Below are positions 40,836 to 48,818 of a DNA stretch of 48,818 nucleotides, piece by piece. The notes under the pieces were generated by a model that was not told where the DNA came from, did not search any database, and was given only the letters and a program-made list of their open reading frames with translations. The stretch comes from Phycisphaerae bacterium (GTDB lineage Bacteria > Planctomycetota > Phycisphaerae > Phycisphaerales > SM1A02), in NCBI GenBank assembly GCA_002722935.1, contig PBMX01000038.1:1-48818 (forward strand). Reading direction: 5' to 3'. The translations under genes were made by a program, and so were the position numbers. The first letter of the stretch is position 1, and every line of letters begins with the position of its first letter.

Positions 40836-42413
40836 ATGACGAACACCGATCCAAATCAGGACGCACGGAGAATCAGCCTCGCGAACAAGTGCCTGATCCT
40901 CTTCGGCTGTGCCATCGTCGTCATCCTGATTCTCGCCCTGTCCGTGCCATGGTTCAGGACGTATTCCCTGGTGCGGGAGTACCAGGTCGAAGTGGCAGAC
41001 CAGATAACAGAGGCGTGGCTCGAAGCCCGGTTCACGCAGGATCCCGAATCCTCGTCGAACATCGTCGAGAATGAGATTCCCGGCCTTGCGATCTCCTTCC
41101 ACATGCTTGGTGATCCAAACACGACGCCGTTCATCTCGGCTGCGATCTCGGCCTTCCAGGCAGATCCGGGACTGGCCTACTTCGAATCGACCTCGGTGAA
41201 GGATGATCAGGAGCTCTTCAGCTACGCCATGCCGATCCGAGCCCTTCGACTCCAGAGGCTCCGGAATCCCTCCGCGACCACCTTCAGGCCGGGTGTGATC
41301 GAACCTGCCGTGTCGGATCCACTCCGCGCCGTGCTCGTGGTCGAACGAACGACTGATTTCGGCGAAACCCAGCTGCAACTGTCGAGGTCGTACATCATCA
41401 TCACCGGAATCGTTGCCGGCCTCCTGGCCGTCATCGTCTTCTACTTCATCCTGACCAAGCTCATCTTCTCACCCGTTCGACGACTCCGCGATACGGCCGA
41501 ACGCGTCAGCACCGGCGACATCACCGCAAGGTCGACCATCCGGACCGGCGATGAATTCGAGGAACTCTCGAGCAACTTCAACGCCATGCTCGACCAGGTC
41601 CAGGAAACTCAGTCGCGCCTGCAGCGCATGAACGAGAACCTCGACCTGAAGGTCGCCGAACTGGCCGAGGCGAATGTCGGTCTCTGGGAATCGACCAACT
41701 TCAAGACCGAGTTCCTCGCGAATGTCAGCCACGAACTGAGAACACCGCTCAACTCCATCATCGGATTCGCCGAACTGCTGCTTACCGATTCGGGGCAGGA
41801 CGAGGATCCGAAACGTGCGAGACACCTCTCGAACATTCTTGCCAGCGGTCGCTCCCTCCTGGAGCTGATCAACGACCTGCTGGACATGGCGAAGATCGAA
41901 GCGGGTCGAATGGAGGTCAACCTCGAACCCATTTCGATCGAGGATCTCCTCGAGGGACTCGCAGGCATCATGACACCGCAGGCGTCGGCGAAGTCCATCG
42001 AACTCGACTGCCAGGTCGAAGATGAACTGCCCCAGCTTGAAACGGACCCGGGAAAGCTCCAGCAGATCCTCTACAACTTCCTGAGCAACGCCATCAAGTT
42101 CACCCCGGAGCATGGACATGTGACGATCCAGGCCGAATCAGCCGGGGAGCATGTGCTCCTGAGCGTTTCCGATACCGGACCGGGCATCGCACCGGACATG
42201 CAGGACCTGATCTTCGAGAAGTTCAGGCAGGCCGATGCGAGCCATACGCGCGAGTTCACCGGAACAGGTCTTGGCCTCGCGATCTGCAGGGAACTGGCCG
42301 AACTGCTCCAGTGTGAACTCGCCGTCGAATCGATGCCGGGGCGTGGATCCACCTTCTCCGTCACGATCCCGCTGACGTACACCCCGCCGAAGGCGCCATC
42401 CCTGATGGGATGA
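40836..42413 (+). CDS. Sensor histidine kinase with HAMP domain
   Basis: 525 residues: first membrane helix (about 18-40), periplasmic sensor of about 140 residues (a four-helix or PAS-like region), second helix (about 187-211), HAMP linker (PVRRLRDTAERVSTGDITAR), a coiled coil, HisKA with phosphorylated H299 in FLANVSHELRTPLNSIIGF, and a HATPase with N-box (LYNFLSNAIKFTPE), G1 (VSDTGPGIAP) and G2 (GTGLGLAIC). No response regulator is adjacent; the nearest receiver is the lone one at 10255-10653. Its stop abuts the stop of the convergent zinc-ribbon gene (TGATCA). Confidence 0.94.
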   Translation: MTNTDPNQDARRISLANKCLILFGCAIVVILILALSVPWFRTYSLVREYQVEVADQITEAWLEARFTQDPESSSNIVENEIPGLAISFHMLGDPNTTPFISAAISAFQADPGLAYFESTSVKDDQELFSYAMPIRALRLQRLRNPSATTFRPGVIEPAVSDPLRAVLVVERTTDFGETQLQLSRSYIIITGIVAGLLAVIVFYFILTKLIFSPVRRLRDTAERVSTGDITARSTIRTGDEFEELSSNFNAMLDQVQETQSRLQRMNENLDLKVAELAEANVGLWESTNFKTEFLANVSHELRTPLNSIIGFAELLLTDSGQDEDPKRARHLSNILASGRSLLELINDLLDMAKIEAGRMEVNLEPISIEDLLEGLAGIMTPQASAKSIELDCQVEDELPQLETDPGKLQQILYNFLSNAIKFTPEHGHVTIQAESAGEHVLLSVSDTGPGIAPDMQDLIFEKFRQADASHTREFTGTGLGLAICRELAELLQCELAVESMPGRGSTFSVTIPLTYTPPKAPSLMG

Positions 42414-42761
42414 TCACGACTCCCCTCCCGGGGTGTCCCAGTCGTGGTCCTTGTCACGTCGCAGGGTAACCCCGCCCATCTTCACGCATCGGCGGCAGAT
42501 CAGGGCTTCCCCCATCGGGCTTTCCCAGCAGGGAACGTCGTGATTCGACAGGCACATCGTGCAGTCACGCCCCTCCTGCGCATTCCCACCGTCAAGTTCG
42601 ACGATTTCCATCCATGCCACCTTCAGGCAGTCCCCGCAGATGACCGAGCCATGGTGGCCTTCGATGCATGGCAGGCCCAGCGACCAGGCCGCCCTCAGGC
42701 AGAAGTCGCAGAGGATGTCCTCCGGTTGAACATTTCCAGGATCGACACCCTCGCGATACAT
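42414..42761 (-). CDS. Tandem zinc-ribbon protein of unknown function (115 aa)
   Basis: Two similar five-cysteine blocks: CDFC (residues 18-21), a cysteine ten residues later, and CGDC at the end; then CTMC, a cysteine seven residues later, and CRRC at the end. Each has CxxC-x(7-10)-C-x(9-10)-CxxC, like doubled zinc ribbons; the first half recalls the ClpX zinc-binding domain (CxxC...ICxxC). No other domain. ATG at 42761 starts four bases after the trmB stop, so it should be co-translated. Possibly a protein- or RNA-binding adaptor, an inference. Confidence 0.75.
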   Translation of the reverse strand: MYREGVDPGNVQPEDILCDFCLRAAWSLGLPCIEGHHGSVICGDCLKVAWMEIVELDGGNAQEGRDCTMCLSNHDVPCWESPMGEALICRRCVKMGGVTLRRDKDHDWDTPGGES

Positions 42762-42765
42762 GCGA

Positions 42766-43422
42766 TCAACTCCGTTTCCTGAGTGTCATGGCCCGGAAAG
42801 TACGGCCCTCCGGCCGGAACTTGCGCTCGTAATTCGTCCCGACCACCTCCGAGGGACCAGCCGATCCCGGGGCATCGAATTCGAGACGATCGAAGCGGGC
42901 TTCGTACTTCGCCGCGTGTTCCTCGTACCACTCCCACAGGTCATCATGATCCGTCACGATACGAAGCTCACCGGACGTCACCAGTACCCGTTCGAACTGG
43001 TCAAGGGTCTCATCCTGGACCACCCGCCGCTTGTGATGCTTCTTCTTGGGCCACGGATCCGAGAAGTACAGGTGCACGACCTCGATGAATCCATCCGGGC
43101 ACCAGTGGGTGATGAACTCTGTCGCATCCCCCAGGAGGATCCGGACATTGTTCAACTGGTGTCTTCGAAGACGATCGGCCGCGTGATGAGCGTACGCACC
43201 GGCCCACTCGATCCCGAGGAAGTTCGTTGCCTTCTGCAGCACCGCCTGCTGCACGAGGAAGGTGCCCTTCCCGGAGCCGATCTCGAGTTCGAATGGTCTC
43301 GATGGATCCTCGAACCAGTTTCTGGGATCGATGCGTCCTTCCGAAGGAGGTGGCAGGTCCGCCAGTACGTATTCCCAGTCACCCGGGTCCAGCGAGCCTT
43401 TCCGCGACAGGCCGGCACTCAT
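42766..43422 (-). CDS. trmB: tRNA (guanine-N7-)-methyltransferase
   Basis: Makes m7G46 in the tRNA variable loop using SAM. 218 residues. SAM-binding ELEIGSGKGTFLVQQ, the family motif YFSDPWPKKKHHKRR, and the C-terminal GTNYERKF are present. The ATG at 43422 overlaps the stop of the PQQ-repeat gene (ATGA). It belongs to an operon with hppA and rsfS; ribosome and tRNA functions in the same transcript are plausible. Confidence 0.95.
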   Translation of the reverse strand: MSAGLSRKGSLDPGDWEYVLADLPPPSEGRIDPRNWFEDPSRPFELEIGSGKGTFLVQQAVLQKATNFLGIEWAGAYAHHAADRLRRHQLNNVRILLGDATEFITHWCPDGFIEVVHLYFSDPWPKKKHHKRRVVQDETLDQFERVLVTSGELRIVTDHDDLWEWYEEHAAKYEARFDRLEFDAPGSAGPSEVVGTNYERKFRPEGRTFRAMTLRKRS

Positions 43423-43772
43423 GTGTTGACACTCACGTGTACGCCGCTGTCATCATCGCCACCGTGCTTCGGCCGTGGTACTGGAGCACCGGACGTGCCA
43501 TGGATCGAGGCCAGGACCGGTACTCCCGTCCCCTTGCCTTTCAGTGGATTCTTCCAGACCAACGCACCTGTCACGGGGTCGAGGCAGTAGGTGTAGCCGT
43601 TGAAGGACACGATGAGGCGATCACCATCCAGCAAGATCGCCGGGGAAGCGAGCGTGGCATCATCGCATTCCCACTCCCAGGCCATCTCCCCCGTGTATCG
43701 ATCGAGGGCGAATACCTGATCGTTGAATGCCGTGAAGACCAGATCCTTGAGTCCTCGAACAATCTCACTCAT
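43419..43772 (-). CDS. Short PQQ-like beta-propeller repeat protein (117 aa)
   Basis: Two PQQ-type repeats are visible: VFALDRYTGEMAWEW and YCLDPVTGALVWKN, spaced about 42 residues, with the consensus xALDxxTGxxxW. No signal peptide, so it should be cytosolic. The remaining third is polar, with a Pro/Lys/Asp-rich tail (APVPRPKHGGDDD). Two repeats cannot close a seven- or eight-blade propeller, so the protein must oligomerise, be a fragment, or have another role. Its ATG overlaps the hydrolase 3' end by eight bases. Confidence 0.78.
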   Translation of the reverse strand: MSEIVRGLKDLVFTAFNDQVFALDRYTGEMAWEWECDDATLASPAILLDGDRLIVSFNGYTYCLDPVTGALVWKNPLKGKGTGVPVLASIHGTSGAPVPRPKHGGDDDSGVHVSVNT

Positions 43773-45468
43773 CGTTCCTGCTCCGTTCGTTGATCCAACT
43801 GCTCATGTCCTCGAGAACACGGGGCTCGATGGTAATCTCGATTCGTTCATACTCGGATATGGAACCCGTCTCGGCCGGTTGAAAGAGGTGATTGAGTCCC
43901 TCGTATTCCCTCGTGGTCACATCGGGGTTCCCTGCAGCAGCACGCTTGATGGCAGGCAATTCGTGCTCGGACAGGACCTGCACGTCGAGGGAGCCGTTGA
44001 TGGCGAGAATCGGCATGTCGAGCCGGGAGAGCACGGTCGAGCCGTCATGTGAAAGGTACCACTGCAGCCAGGGCAGCTGAGCCTGCTTGACAGCATCCGC
44101 CACGAAGGCGTCATCCACCTCGATGTCGAGTCCCATGGTCTCCGTCTGCAGGATGGAGAGTCTTCGCATGGGCTCCGCCAGTTCTTCCGCGGATGCACGA
44201 TCCTTGACCATGCCCATGACGAAGATGAACTGCTCGACGACCTCCTCGATGGTCTCGGCATCAACGCCTTCCACTTCCATCAGTCGGCGATTCTGATCGG
44301 CCAGCATCTCGATCCCGGGACGACATGGTCCAGCCAGAAGGACGACGAAGGCGATGTCGGTTCGTTGATCGGCGACGATCGGAGCAACAATGGCCCCCTC
44401 GCTGTGCCCGATGAGCCCGATGTGTTCCCGGTCGATATCCGCTTGGGTGAGCAGGTAGTCGACCTGGAGCGACGTGTCGGAAGCGAAATCGAGTGTCGTC
44501 AGGTCCAGAAGCGTCGATCGATCCGGCACGAAGGAATCGCCCGCTCCCCGGTCATCGGCACGTAGGACGGCGATCCCCTTGCGAGTCAGGTGATCAGCCA
44601 GGACCAGGAAGGGCTTGTGCCCCATGATTTCCTCGTTGCGATCCTGCAGCCCTGAGCCGGTGATCAGTACGACGGCAGGATGCGGGCCGGGCCCCGGCGG
44701 GATGGTCAACGTCCCTGCGATGGTGTGGCCGTCTGGATGCGAAAGCTGAACTTCCCTGGATGCGTAGGGAAAGGGAGGCTTGGGCTCCTGGGGCCTGTTG
44801 TAGGTGGTTGTCGCATCCACATCCGCCGTGAAGACAAGATCCTGCTGGAATCCACCTTGCTCGAAGTTCACGGTCATCTTCTCATCCGACAATTTCGTCT
44901 CGAAGATGGCCGGACCTGCACCGGCGTGCAGCGTCATTCGGACCAGTCCATCGTCACTCGGAACAACCTCCAAGGGGAACGCGACCAGTTGCTGTGATGG
45001 AATGGACAGGTCTGCATGAAGACGTCCATCGGCCCCGGTGGCCGTGTCGAGAATCATCGGGATCTCCATGGCCCCGGCCTGCAGTGCCGAAGACCATCGC
45101 TTCCTGCCCGGCATGGAGGACACCTCCGGGTAGGAAACCAGATCCAATGAACCAGTCCCTTCTTCACCCTTCTTCTGAATGGAACCCGTGATCGAGGCGC
45201 CCGTACTCGTTCCATCGACGGTGAACATTGTTCCATGCACATCGACCTCGAACGAGAAACTTTCTCCGGAGGAACTCCAGGCCCCGATCGGTTGGTCCAT
45301 CAGTTGCGCAGGCAGCGTCGTGAGAGTCGACTCCTCTCCGTCAAGCTCGAGTACGCAGAATATGGAAGGCCAACCCGGGAAGGTGCCCTGGCCCCCCCAA
45401 CGTCCCTCGACCTGTCCATGCGAAGGCAGGACTAGAACACAGGTGGCAAGAAGGAGTGCAAGGCGCAT
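43765..45468 (-). CDS. Exported alpha/beta hydrolase
   Basis: 567 residues. Signal peptide (MRLALLLATCVLVLPSHG, cleavage near GQVEG) is followed by a beta-rich N-terminal region of about 200 residues and a C-terminal alpha/beta hydrolase domain. The nucleophile elbow is GHSEG with S356, an oxyanion-type GSGLQDR segment precedes it, and the catalytic Asp and His are likely in INGSLDVQ and GLNHLF. Substrate not known; esterase- or peptidase-like activity is possible. The ATG at 45468 has AGGAG eight bases upstream in a perfect palindrome. Open codons upstream lack a signal. Followed by the PQQ-repeat gene. Confidence 0.88.
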   Translation of the reverse strand: MRLALLLATCVLVLPSHGQVEGRWGGQGTFPGWPSIFCVLELDGEESTLTTLPAQLMDQPIGAWSSSGESFSFEVDVHGTMFTVDGTSTGASITGSIQKKGEEGTGSLDLVSYPEVSSMPGRKRWSSALQAGAMEIPMILDTATGADGRLHADLSIPSQQLVAFPLEVVPSDDGLVRMTLHAGAGPAIFETKLSDEKMTVNFEQGGFQQDLVFTADVDATTTYNRPQEPKPPFPYASREVQLSHPDGHTIAGTLTIPPGPGPHPAVVLITGSGLQDRNEEIMGHKPFLVLADHLTRKGIAVLRADDRGAGDSFVPDRSTLLDLTTLDFASDTSLQVDYLLTQADIDREHIGLIGHSEGAIVAPIVADQRTDIAFVVLLAGPCRPGIEMLADQNRRLMEVEGVDAETIEEVVEQFIFVMGMVKDRASAEELAEPMRRLSILQTETMGLDIEVDDAFVADAVKQAQLPWLQWYLSHDGSTVLSRLDMPILAINGSLDVQVLSEHELPAIKRAAAGNPDVTTREYEGLNHLFQPAETGSISEYERIEITIEPRVLEDMSSWINERSRNDE

Positions 45469-45483
45469 CAGGAGATCTCCTGA
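45468..45483 (-). promoter_or_regulatory. Palindrome covering the ribosome site of the hydrolase gene
   Basis: TCAGGAGATCTCCTGA is a perfect 16-base palindrome that contains the Shine-Dalgarno AGGAG and ends at the first base of the ATG. In mRNA it could fold as a 6-bp stem with a GATC loop and hide the site; in DNA it could be an operator. It sits in the 38-base gap after rsfS. Confidence 0.45.
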
Positions 45484-45506
45484 CCGCATTCTAACGCCTT
45501 GGCTTC

Positions 45507-45899
45507 TCAGCCCTGCTGGGCGAATTCGACCTGGCGTGCATCCGACCAGAGGTCCTCGAGATCGTAGTAGGCGCGCCTGCTGGGCTCGAAGAGGTGAACC
45601 ACGACGTCGATGAAATCGACGACGATCCAGGTCGAGGAGGGGTCTGAATTCGTACGGCACCACGTGTAGCCGGTGTCCTTGCCCAGTTTCCCGATCTCCT
45701 CGGACACCGAACGCATCTGCCGATCGCTCGTTCCGGATCCGATCACGATGTAGTCGCACACCTGGCTGATCCCGGTGAGATCCAGCAACAGCACGTCCGT
45801 GCAATGACGATCCTGCATGAGGCGAGCAGCCTCCCGGGCGAAGAGGGAACCCTCTTCACTCCGCCTGCCGCCGGCCTTCGCCTGCTCAGCACCCGCCAT
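45507..45899 (-). CDS. rsfS: Ribosome silencing factor RsfS
   Basis: 130 residues with the RsfS/YbeB core: DVLLLDLTGISQVCDYIVIGSGTS, RQMRSVSEEIGKLGKDTGY and WIVVDFIDVVVHLFEPSRRAYYDLEDLWSDA. RsfS binds ribosomal protein uL14 and blocks joining of 30S and 50S subunits under starvation. Its start at 45899 is 14 bases after the hppA stop. The linkage of rsfS to hppA is not the usual one (often nadD or proA). Confidence 0.93.
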   Translation of the reverse strand: MAGAEQAKAGGRRSEEGSLFAREAARLMQDRHCTDVLLLDLTGISQVCDYIVIGSGTSDRQMRSVSEEIGKLGKDTGYTWCRTNSDPSSTWIVVDFIDVVVHLFEPSRRAYYDLEDLWSDARQVEFAQQG

Positions 45900-45913
45900 G
45901 ATTCATCCCAGGA

Positions 45914-48559
45914 TCAACCAAGGCCGAAGGCCGCAGATACGGTCGGGCCGAAGTGGACCACCAGTCCGGCGAAGACGACGGATACGACGGCGATGAGCTT
46001 GATCAGGATGTTGAGCGATGGACCGGAGGTGTCCTTGAACGGATCACCGACCGTATCACCGGTCACGGAAGCCTTGTGGGCATCCGATCCCTTGCCGCCA
46101 TGATGATCAGCCTCGATGTACTTCTTGGCGTTGTCCCATGCACCACCCGAGTTGGCCATGTAGATCGCCAGGGCGAAGCCGCTGGTGAGACCACCGACCA
46201 GGAGGCCCATGACGCCACCGACGCCGAGAATCAGGCCCACCACGATGGGGGTGATGATGGCAAGCAGCGAGGGAACCACCATTTCACGCTGGGCTCCGGC
46301 CGTCGAGATCGATACGCATTCCTGGTAGTCGGGATATTCGACGCCGTCGATCTCGACCCGCGTGGGCCATTTCATCGGGTCCTCGACATCCTTCTTCTTC
46401 ATGCCATCGGCCTTGAACTTGTCCCGCATCAGACCGAACTGGCGGCGGCACTCGTTCATCATCCTGTAGGCGGCGCGGCCCACGGCGTTCATGGTCATCG
46501 CGCAGAAGACGAAGGCGAGCATGACGCCGAGGAAGAGCCCGCCGAGAACACGGGGGTTCATGATCGAGATGTCGTAGAACGCCGCCATGTGCTTGAGCGT
46601 GGCGATGTCGGCCGGAACGAGCTTGAACATGTACGAACGCCCGTCTTGCTTCGCTTCGACGAAGTAGGCCCTGTTGTGATCGGACCATTCGCCACTGGCT
46701 TCGAACTCCTCGCCAACCGGGCAGATGTCTGCAAAACCGGTAACGACTTCCCTGGATCCAAGCATCATGGCTCCACCCGCGGTCGTCTCACCATTGACAT
46801 TGGCGACGAGGCGGAACTCGCCGTGCCCCATGTTGAGCATGTGGAGATCCGTGGCCCTGTCGGACTTAGGCATGTTGTCCTTGAACTTCATCACGCTCGA
46901 TGCATCGAACCCTTCACCGCCAACGTTGGCGACGGGGGTCGTCCACTCCTTGACGGAATGCTTGTTGACGAGCGCGACATTCACCACGATGGCGTAAGCC
47001 GCAAGAAGCGCCAGCGCCGTCAAGGCTGCGGAGCCGATTGCGAATCCCTTGCCGGTGGCGGCCGTCGTGTTGCCCAGCGAATCGAGCATGTCGGTTCGTT
47101 CACGGACGAACGGAGGCTGTCCGGTCATCTCGGCGTTGCCGCCTGCATTGTCCGCAATCGGACCGTATGCATCGGTCGCGAGCGTGATGCCGAGGGTGCT
47201 GAGCATGCCGACGGCGGCGATGCCGACGCCATAGAGGCCCAGCAGGAAGTTGTCGGTGCCGCCGCTGAACCCGAAGGCCAGCAGGATGGCGATGACGATC
47301 ACGACCAGGGGAGCCCACGTGGACTTCATGCCTTCGGCGATGCCGGCGATGATCACCGTGGCATGACCGGTCTGGGTCTGCTCGGCGATTCGCTGCGTCG
47401 GGGCATGTTCATAGGAGGTGTAGTACTCGGTTGCAAAGGCGATGACCAGGCCCGCGGAAAGACCGGTGATGATGGCCATGGTCGGCTGCCACCAGGCGTA
47501 ATGTTCGGCCACGGCCGGGTCCTTGAGGAGAATGTAGAACAGCACGCCGGCGGCAATGGCCACCAGGGCCGATGCGAACCACACGCCCATGTGGAGTCCC
47601 TTGAGGAGTTGGCTGAAGGAAGCTCCTTCCTTCGCTCGCACAACGAAGACACCCATGAGTGAACAGCAGATTCCGACACCGGCAAGGGCCATCGGCGCAG
47701 AGGCGAGGATGTATGCCATCTTCTCGGAGACGGCGCCGAAGGCGCCTGTCAGGGCGGCTGTTGCACCCAGAGCCATCGAGGCGAGGATCGAGCCGTAGTA
47801 GGATTCGTAGAGGTCGGCTCCCATGCCCGCGACGTCACCGACGTTGTCGCCGACGTTGTCGGCGATCGCAGCCGGGTTGCGGGGATCATCTTCGGGAATG
47901 CCGGCCTCGACCTTGCCGACGAGGTCAGCACCGACGTCGGCGGCCTTCGTATAGATGCCGCCACCGACACGAGCGAACAGCGCCTGGGTCGAGGCACCCA
48001 TGCCGTAGGTCAGCATGATGGCCGTGATCTCTTCAAGACCGGTATTGGGGATGAACTGATTACAGACCAGATACCAGACGCTCACGTCGAGCAGTGCGAA
48101 ACCGACGACCACCAGGCCCATGACCGCACCTGACCTGAAGGCGACCGTGAGACCGTCATTGAGGGACTGCTTGGCTGCCCAGGTTGTTCGCGCGGAGGCG
48201 TTGGTCGCCATCTTCATGCCGAACCAGCCGCAGAGGCCGGAGAAGAGACCGGCGATGGGGACACCGAGGGCCGTCCAGAGCGGCTGGATGTCGAGTGTTC
48301 CCAGGACGACGAGGATTGCGATGAGCGCCACGAAGACGATCGAGACGACCTTGTACTGGCGTACGAGGTACGCCATGGCACCCTTTCGCACGGCCTCGGC
48401 GATCCTGATCATCTCAGGTTCACCTTCACTCTTGGCCATCACGCTTCGGCTGAAACCGAACGCGAAGACGAGGGCCAGGATTGCGCCGATGGGGGCAATG
48501 AACCAGACCCAGGCGTTGTCGACGATGTGCTGGATATCCGCCAAATGAAGTGCCGTCAC
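45914..48559 (-). CDS. hppA: Membrane-bound pyrophosphatase (K+-dependent sequence type) with a ~110-residue insert
   Basis: Couples hydrolysis of pyrophosphate to pumping of H+ or Na+. About 881 residues, against about 660-780 usually. PPi-binding blocks ADVGADLVGKVEAGIPEDDP, NVGDNVGDVAGMGADLYESY and DAYGPIADNAGGNAEM are intact. The motif NTTAATGKG has Ala and Gly at the two positions that mark the K+-dependent subfamily. An extra segment of about 110 residues (residues about 535-660) sits in the loop between the GSAAL and AMTMNAVG helices. GTG at 48559 is preferred, since GAGGAG is eight bases upstream; a GTG three codons earlier overlaps that site. Confidence 0.93.
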   Translation of the reverse strand: MTALHLADIQHIVDNAWVWFIAPIGAILALVFAFGFSRSVMAKSEGEPEMIRIAEAVRKGAMAYLVRQYKVVSIVFVALIAILVVLGTLDIQPLWTALGVPIAGLFSGLCGWFGMKMATNASARTTWAAKQSLNDGLTVAFRSGAVMGLVVVGFALLDVSVWYLVCNQFIPNTGLEEITAIMLTYGMGASTQALFARVGGGIYTKAADVGADLVGKVEAGIPEDDPRNPAAIADNVGDNVGDVAGMGADLYESYYGSILASMALGATAALTGAFGAVSEKMAYILASAPMALAGVGICCSLMGVFVVRAKEGASFSQLLKGLHMGVWFASALVAIAAGVLFYILLKDPAVAEHYAWWQPTMAIITGLSAGLVIAFATEYYTSYEHAPTQRIAEQTQTGHATVIIAGIAEGMKSTWAPLVVIVIAILLAFGFSGGTDNFLLGLYGVGIAAVGMLSTLGITLATDAYGPIADNAGGNAEMTGQPPFVRERTDMLDSLGNTTAATGKGFAIGSAALTALALLAAYAIVVNVALVNKHSVKEWTTPVANVGGEGFDASSVMKFKDNMPKSDRATDLHMLNMGHGEFRLVANVNGETTAGGAMMLGSREVVTGFADICPVGEEFEASGEWSDHNRAYFVEAKQDGRSYMFKLVPADIATLKHMAAFYDISIMNPRVLGGLFLGVMLAFVFCAMTMNAVGRAAYRMMNECRRQFGLMRDKFKADGMKKKDVEDPMKWPTRVEIDGVEYPDYQECVSISTAGAQREMVVPSLLAIITPIVVGLILGVGGVMGLLVGGLTSGFALAIYMANSGGAWDNAKKYIEADHHGGKGSDAHKASVTGDTVGDPFKDTSGPSLNILIKLIAVVSVVFAGLVVHFGPTVSAAFGLG

Positions 48560-48748
48560 GTCACTCACTCCTCAAAAGATGACTCGAGGTCATTCCTGGA
48601 TTTCAACGATGCCGGTCGCGACATCGAGTGCATGCAAGACTTGTTTCGGTTGTGGGTCCGGAGTGGAGGGGCAGGAGAGTCGATCAATGATCGTCACGTG
48701 TCCATTCCTTCAATACGGGACTCGGTGCCCACGAAAGAACATCCTGGA

Positions 48749-48818
48749 TCAACGGCCGCCGCTGCGTCCGCCGCCGCCGCCACCGCCGCCGCCGCCGCGA
48801 CGAGGTCCACCGGACCCG
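48749..48818 (-). CDS. C-terminal tail of a Gly/Arg-rich protein (cut by window edge)
   Basis: The minus strand reads a Gly/Arg-rich tail (GPRRGG, ten glycines in a row, RSGGR, stop at 48749-48751). Such tails are common in RRM-type or DEAD-box RNA-binding proteins, and in planctomycete exported proteins, but with only 22 codons the gene cannot be identified. It is on the same strand as hppA, with 189 bases between its stop and the hppA start. Confidence 0.5.
   Translation of the reverse strand, partial: GSGGPRRGGGGGGGGGGRSGGR

Noticed and set aside
1-48818. Search for CRISPR arrays, insertion sequences, phage genes, tRNA and rRNA
   Set aside because: No regularly spaced direct repeats, transposase or integrase motifs, or tRNA/rRNA signatures were seen by eye on either strand. 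A covariance-model scan was not possible.

Overview
The window is chromosomal DNA of a Gram-negative, high-GC bacterium, most likely a marine member of the Planctomycetota (class Phycisphaerae). That placement is an inference. It rests on a lysine 6-transaminase next to squalene-hopene cyclase, a LpxL-type lipid A acyltransferase, a type-II-secretion-like prepilin of the planctomycete kind, a secretin-like (STN) protein with a long glycine tract, two ECF sigma/anti-sigma pairs, many lipoproteins and exported proteins without known function, and a long membrane pyrophosphatase of the K+-dependent sequence type. No rRNA, tRNA, CRISPR array, insertion sequence or phage gene was seen. The genes are tightly packed with many ATGA/GTGA/TTGA stop-start overlaps, so operons can be read from the spacing.

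Layout. 1-4156: 3' part of clpC (+), facing a coupled pair for a beta-propeller protein and a lipoprotein (-), then an RluA-type pseudouridine synthase (+). 4162-7555: lat and shc, overlapping (-). 7776-11345: a coiled-coil membrane protein, a LpxL acyltransferase, a lone receiver domain and two small unknown proteins (+). 11352-16125 (-): a protein with an internal duplication, then a set reading ECF sigma factor, membrane anti-sigma factor, exported helical protein, and one permease and one ATPase of a peptide-type ABC importer. 16248-20236: a Ca2+/Na+ antiporter (+), dnaB, HU and a lone nuoI (-). 20331-25968 (+): an ATP synthase operon that holds atpZ, atpI-like, B, E, F, H and A but stops before gamma, beta and epsilon, and has a SIMPL-domain exported protein between delta and alpha. 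26074-29880 (+): a PAP-type phosphatase, a SLC13/RCK transporter and a divergent EEP-fold membrane protein.

29898-39386: a prepilin-like protein (-), a second ECF sigma/anti-sigma pair (+), a HIT protein (-), a small lipoprotein, ribosomal protein S1 with a strong terminator, and two exported proteins (+). 39473-42413 (+): a MacB-type permease and a sensor histidine kinase. 42414-48559 (-): an apparent six-gene operon of hppA, rsfS, an exported alpha/beta hydrolase, a two-blade PQQ-repeat protein, trmB and a tandem zinc-ribbon protein. The right edge holds the Gly/Arg-rich tail of another gene.

The clearest themes are ion-gradient energetics (F0F1 operon, pyrophosphatase, NuoI, antiporter) and envelope biology and sensing (hopanoids, lipid A, two sigma/anti-sigma systems, exported proteins). 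The items most worth following are the split ATP synthase operon with its SIMPL insertion, the pyrophosphatase with an extra domain of about 110 residues predicted on the periplasmic side, and the sigma/anti-sigma/periplasmic-protein/half-importer set.
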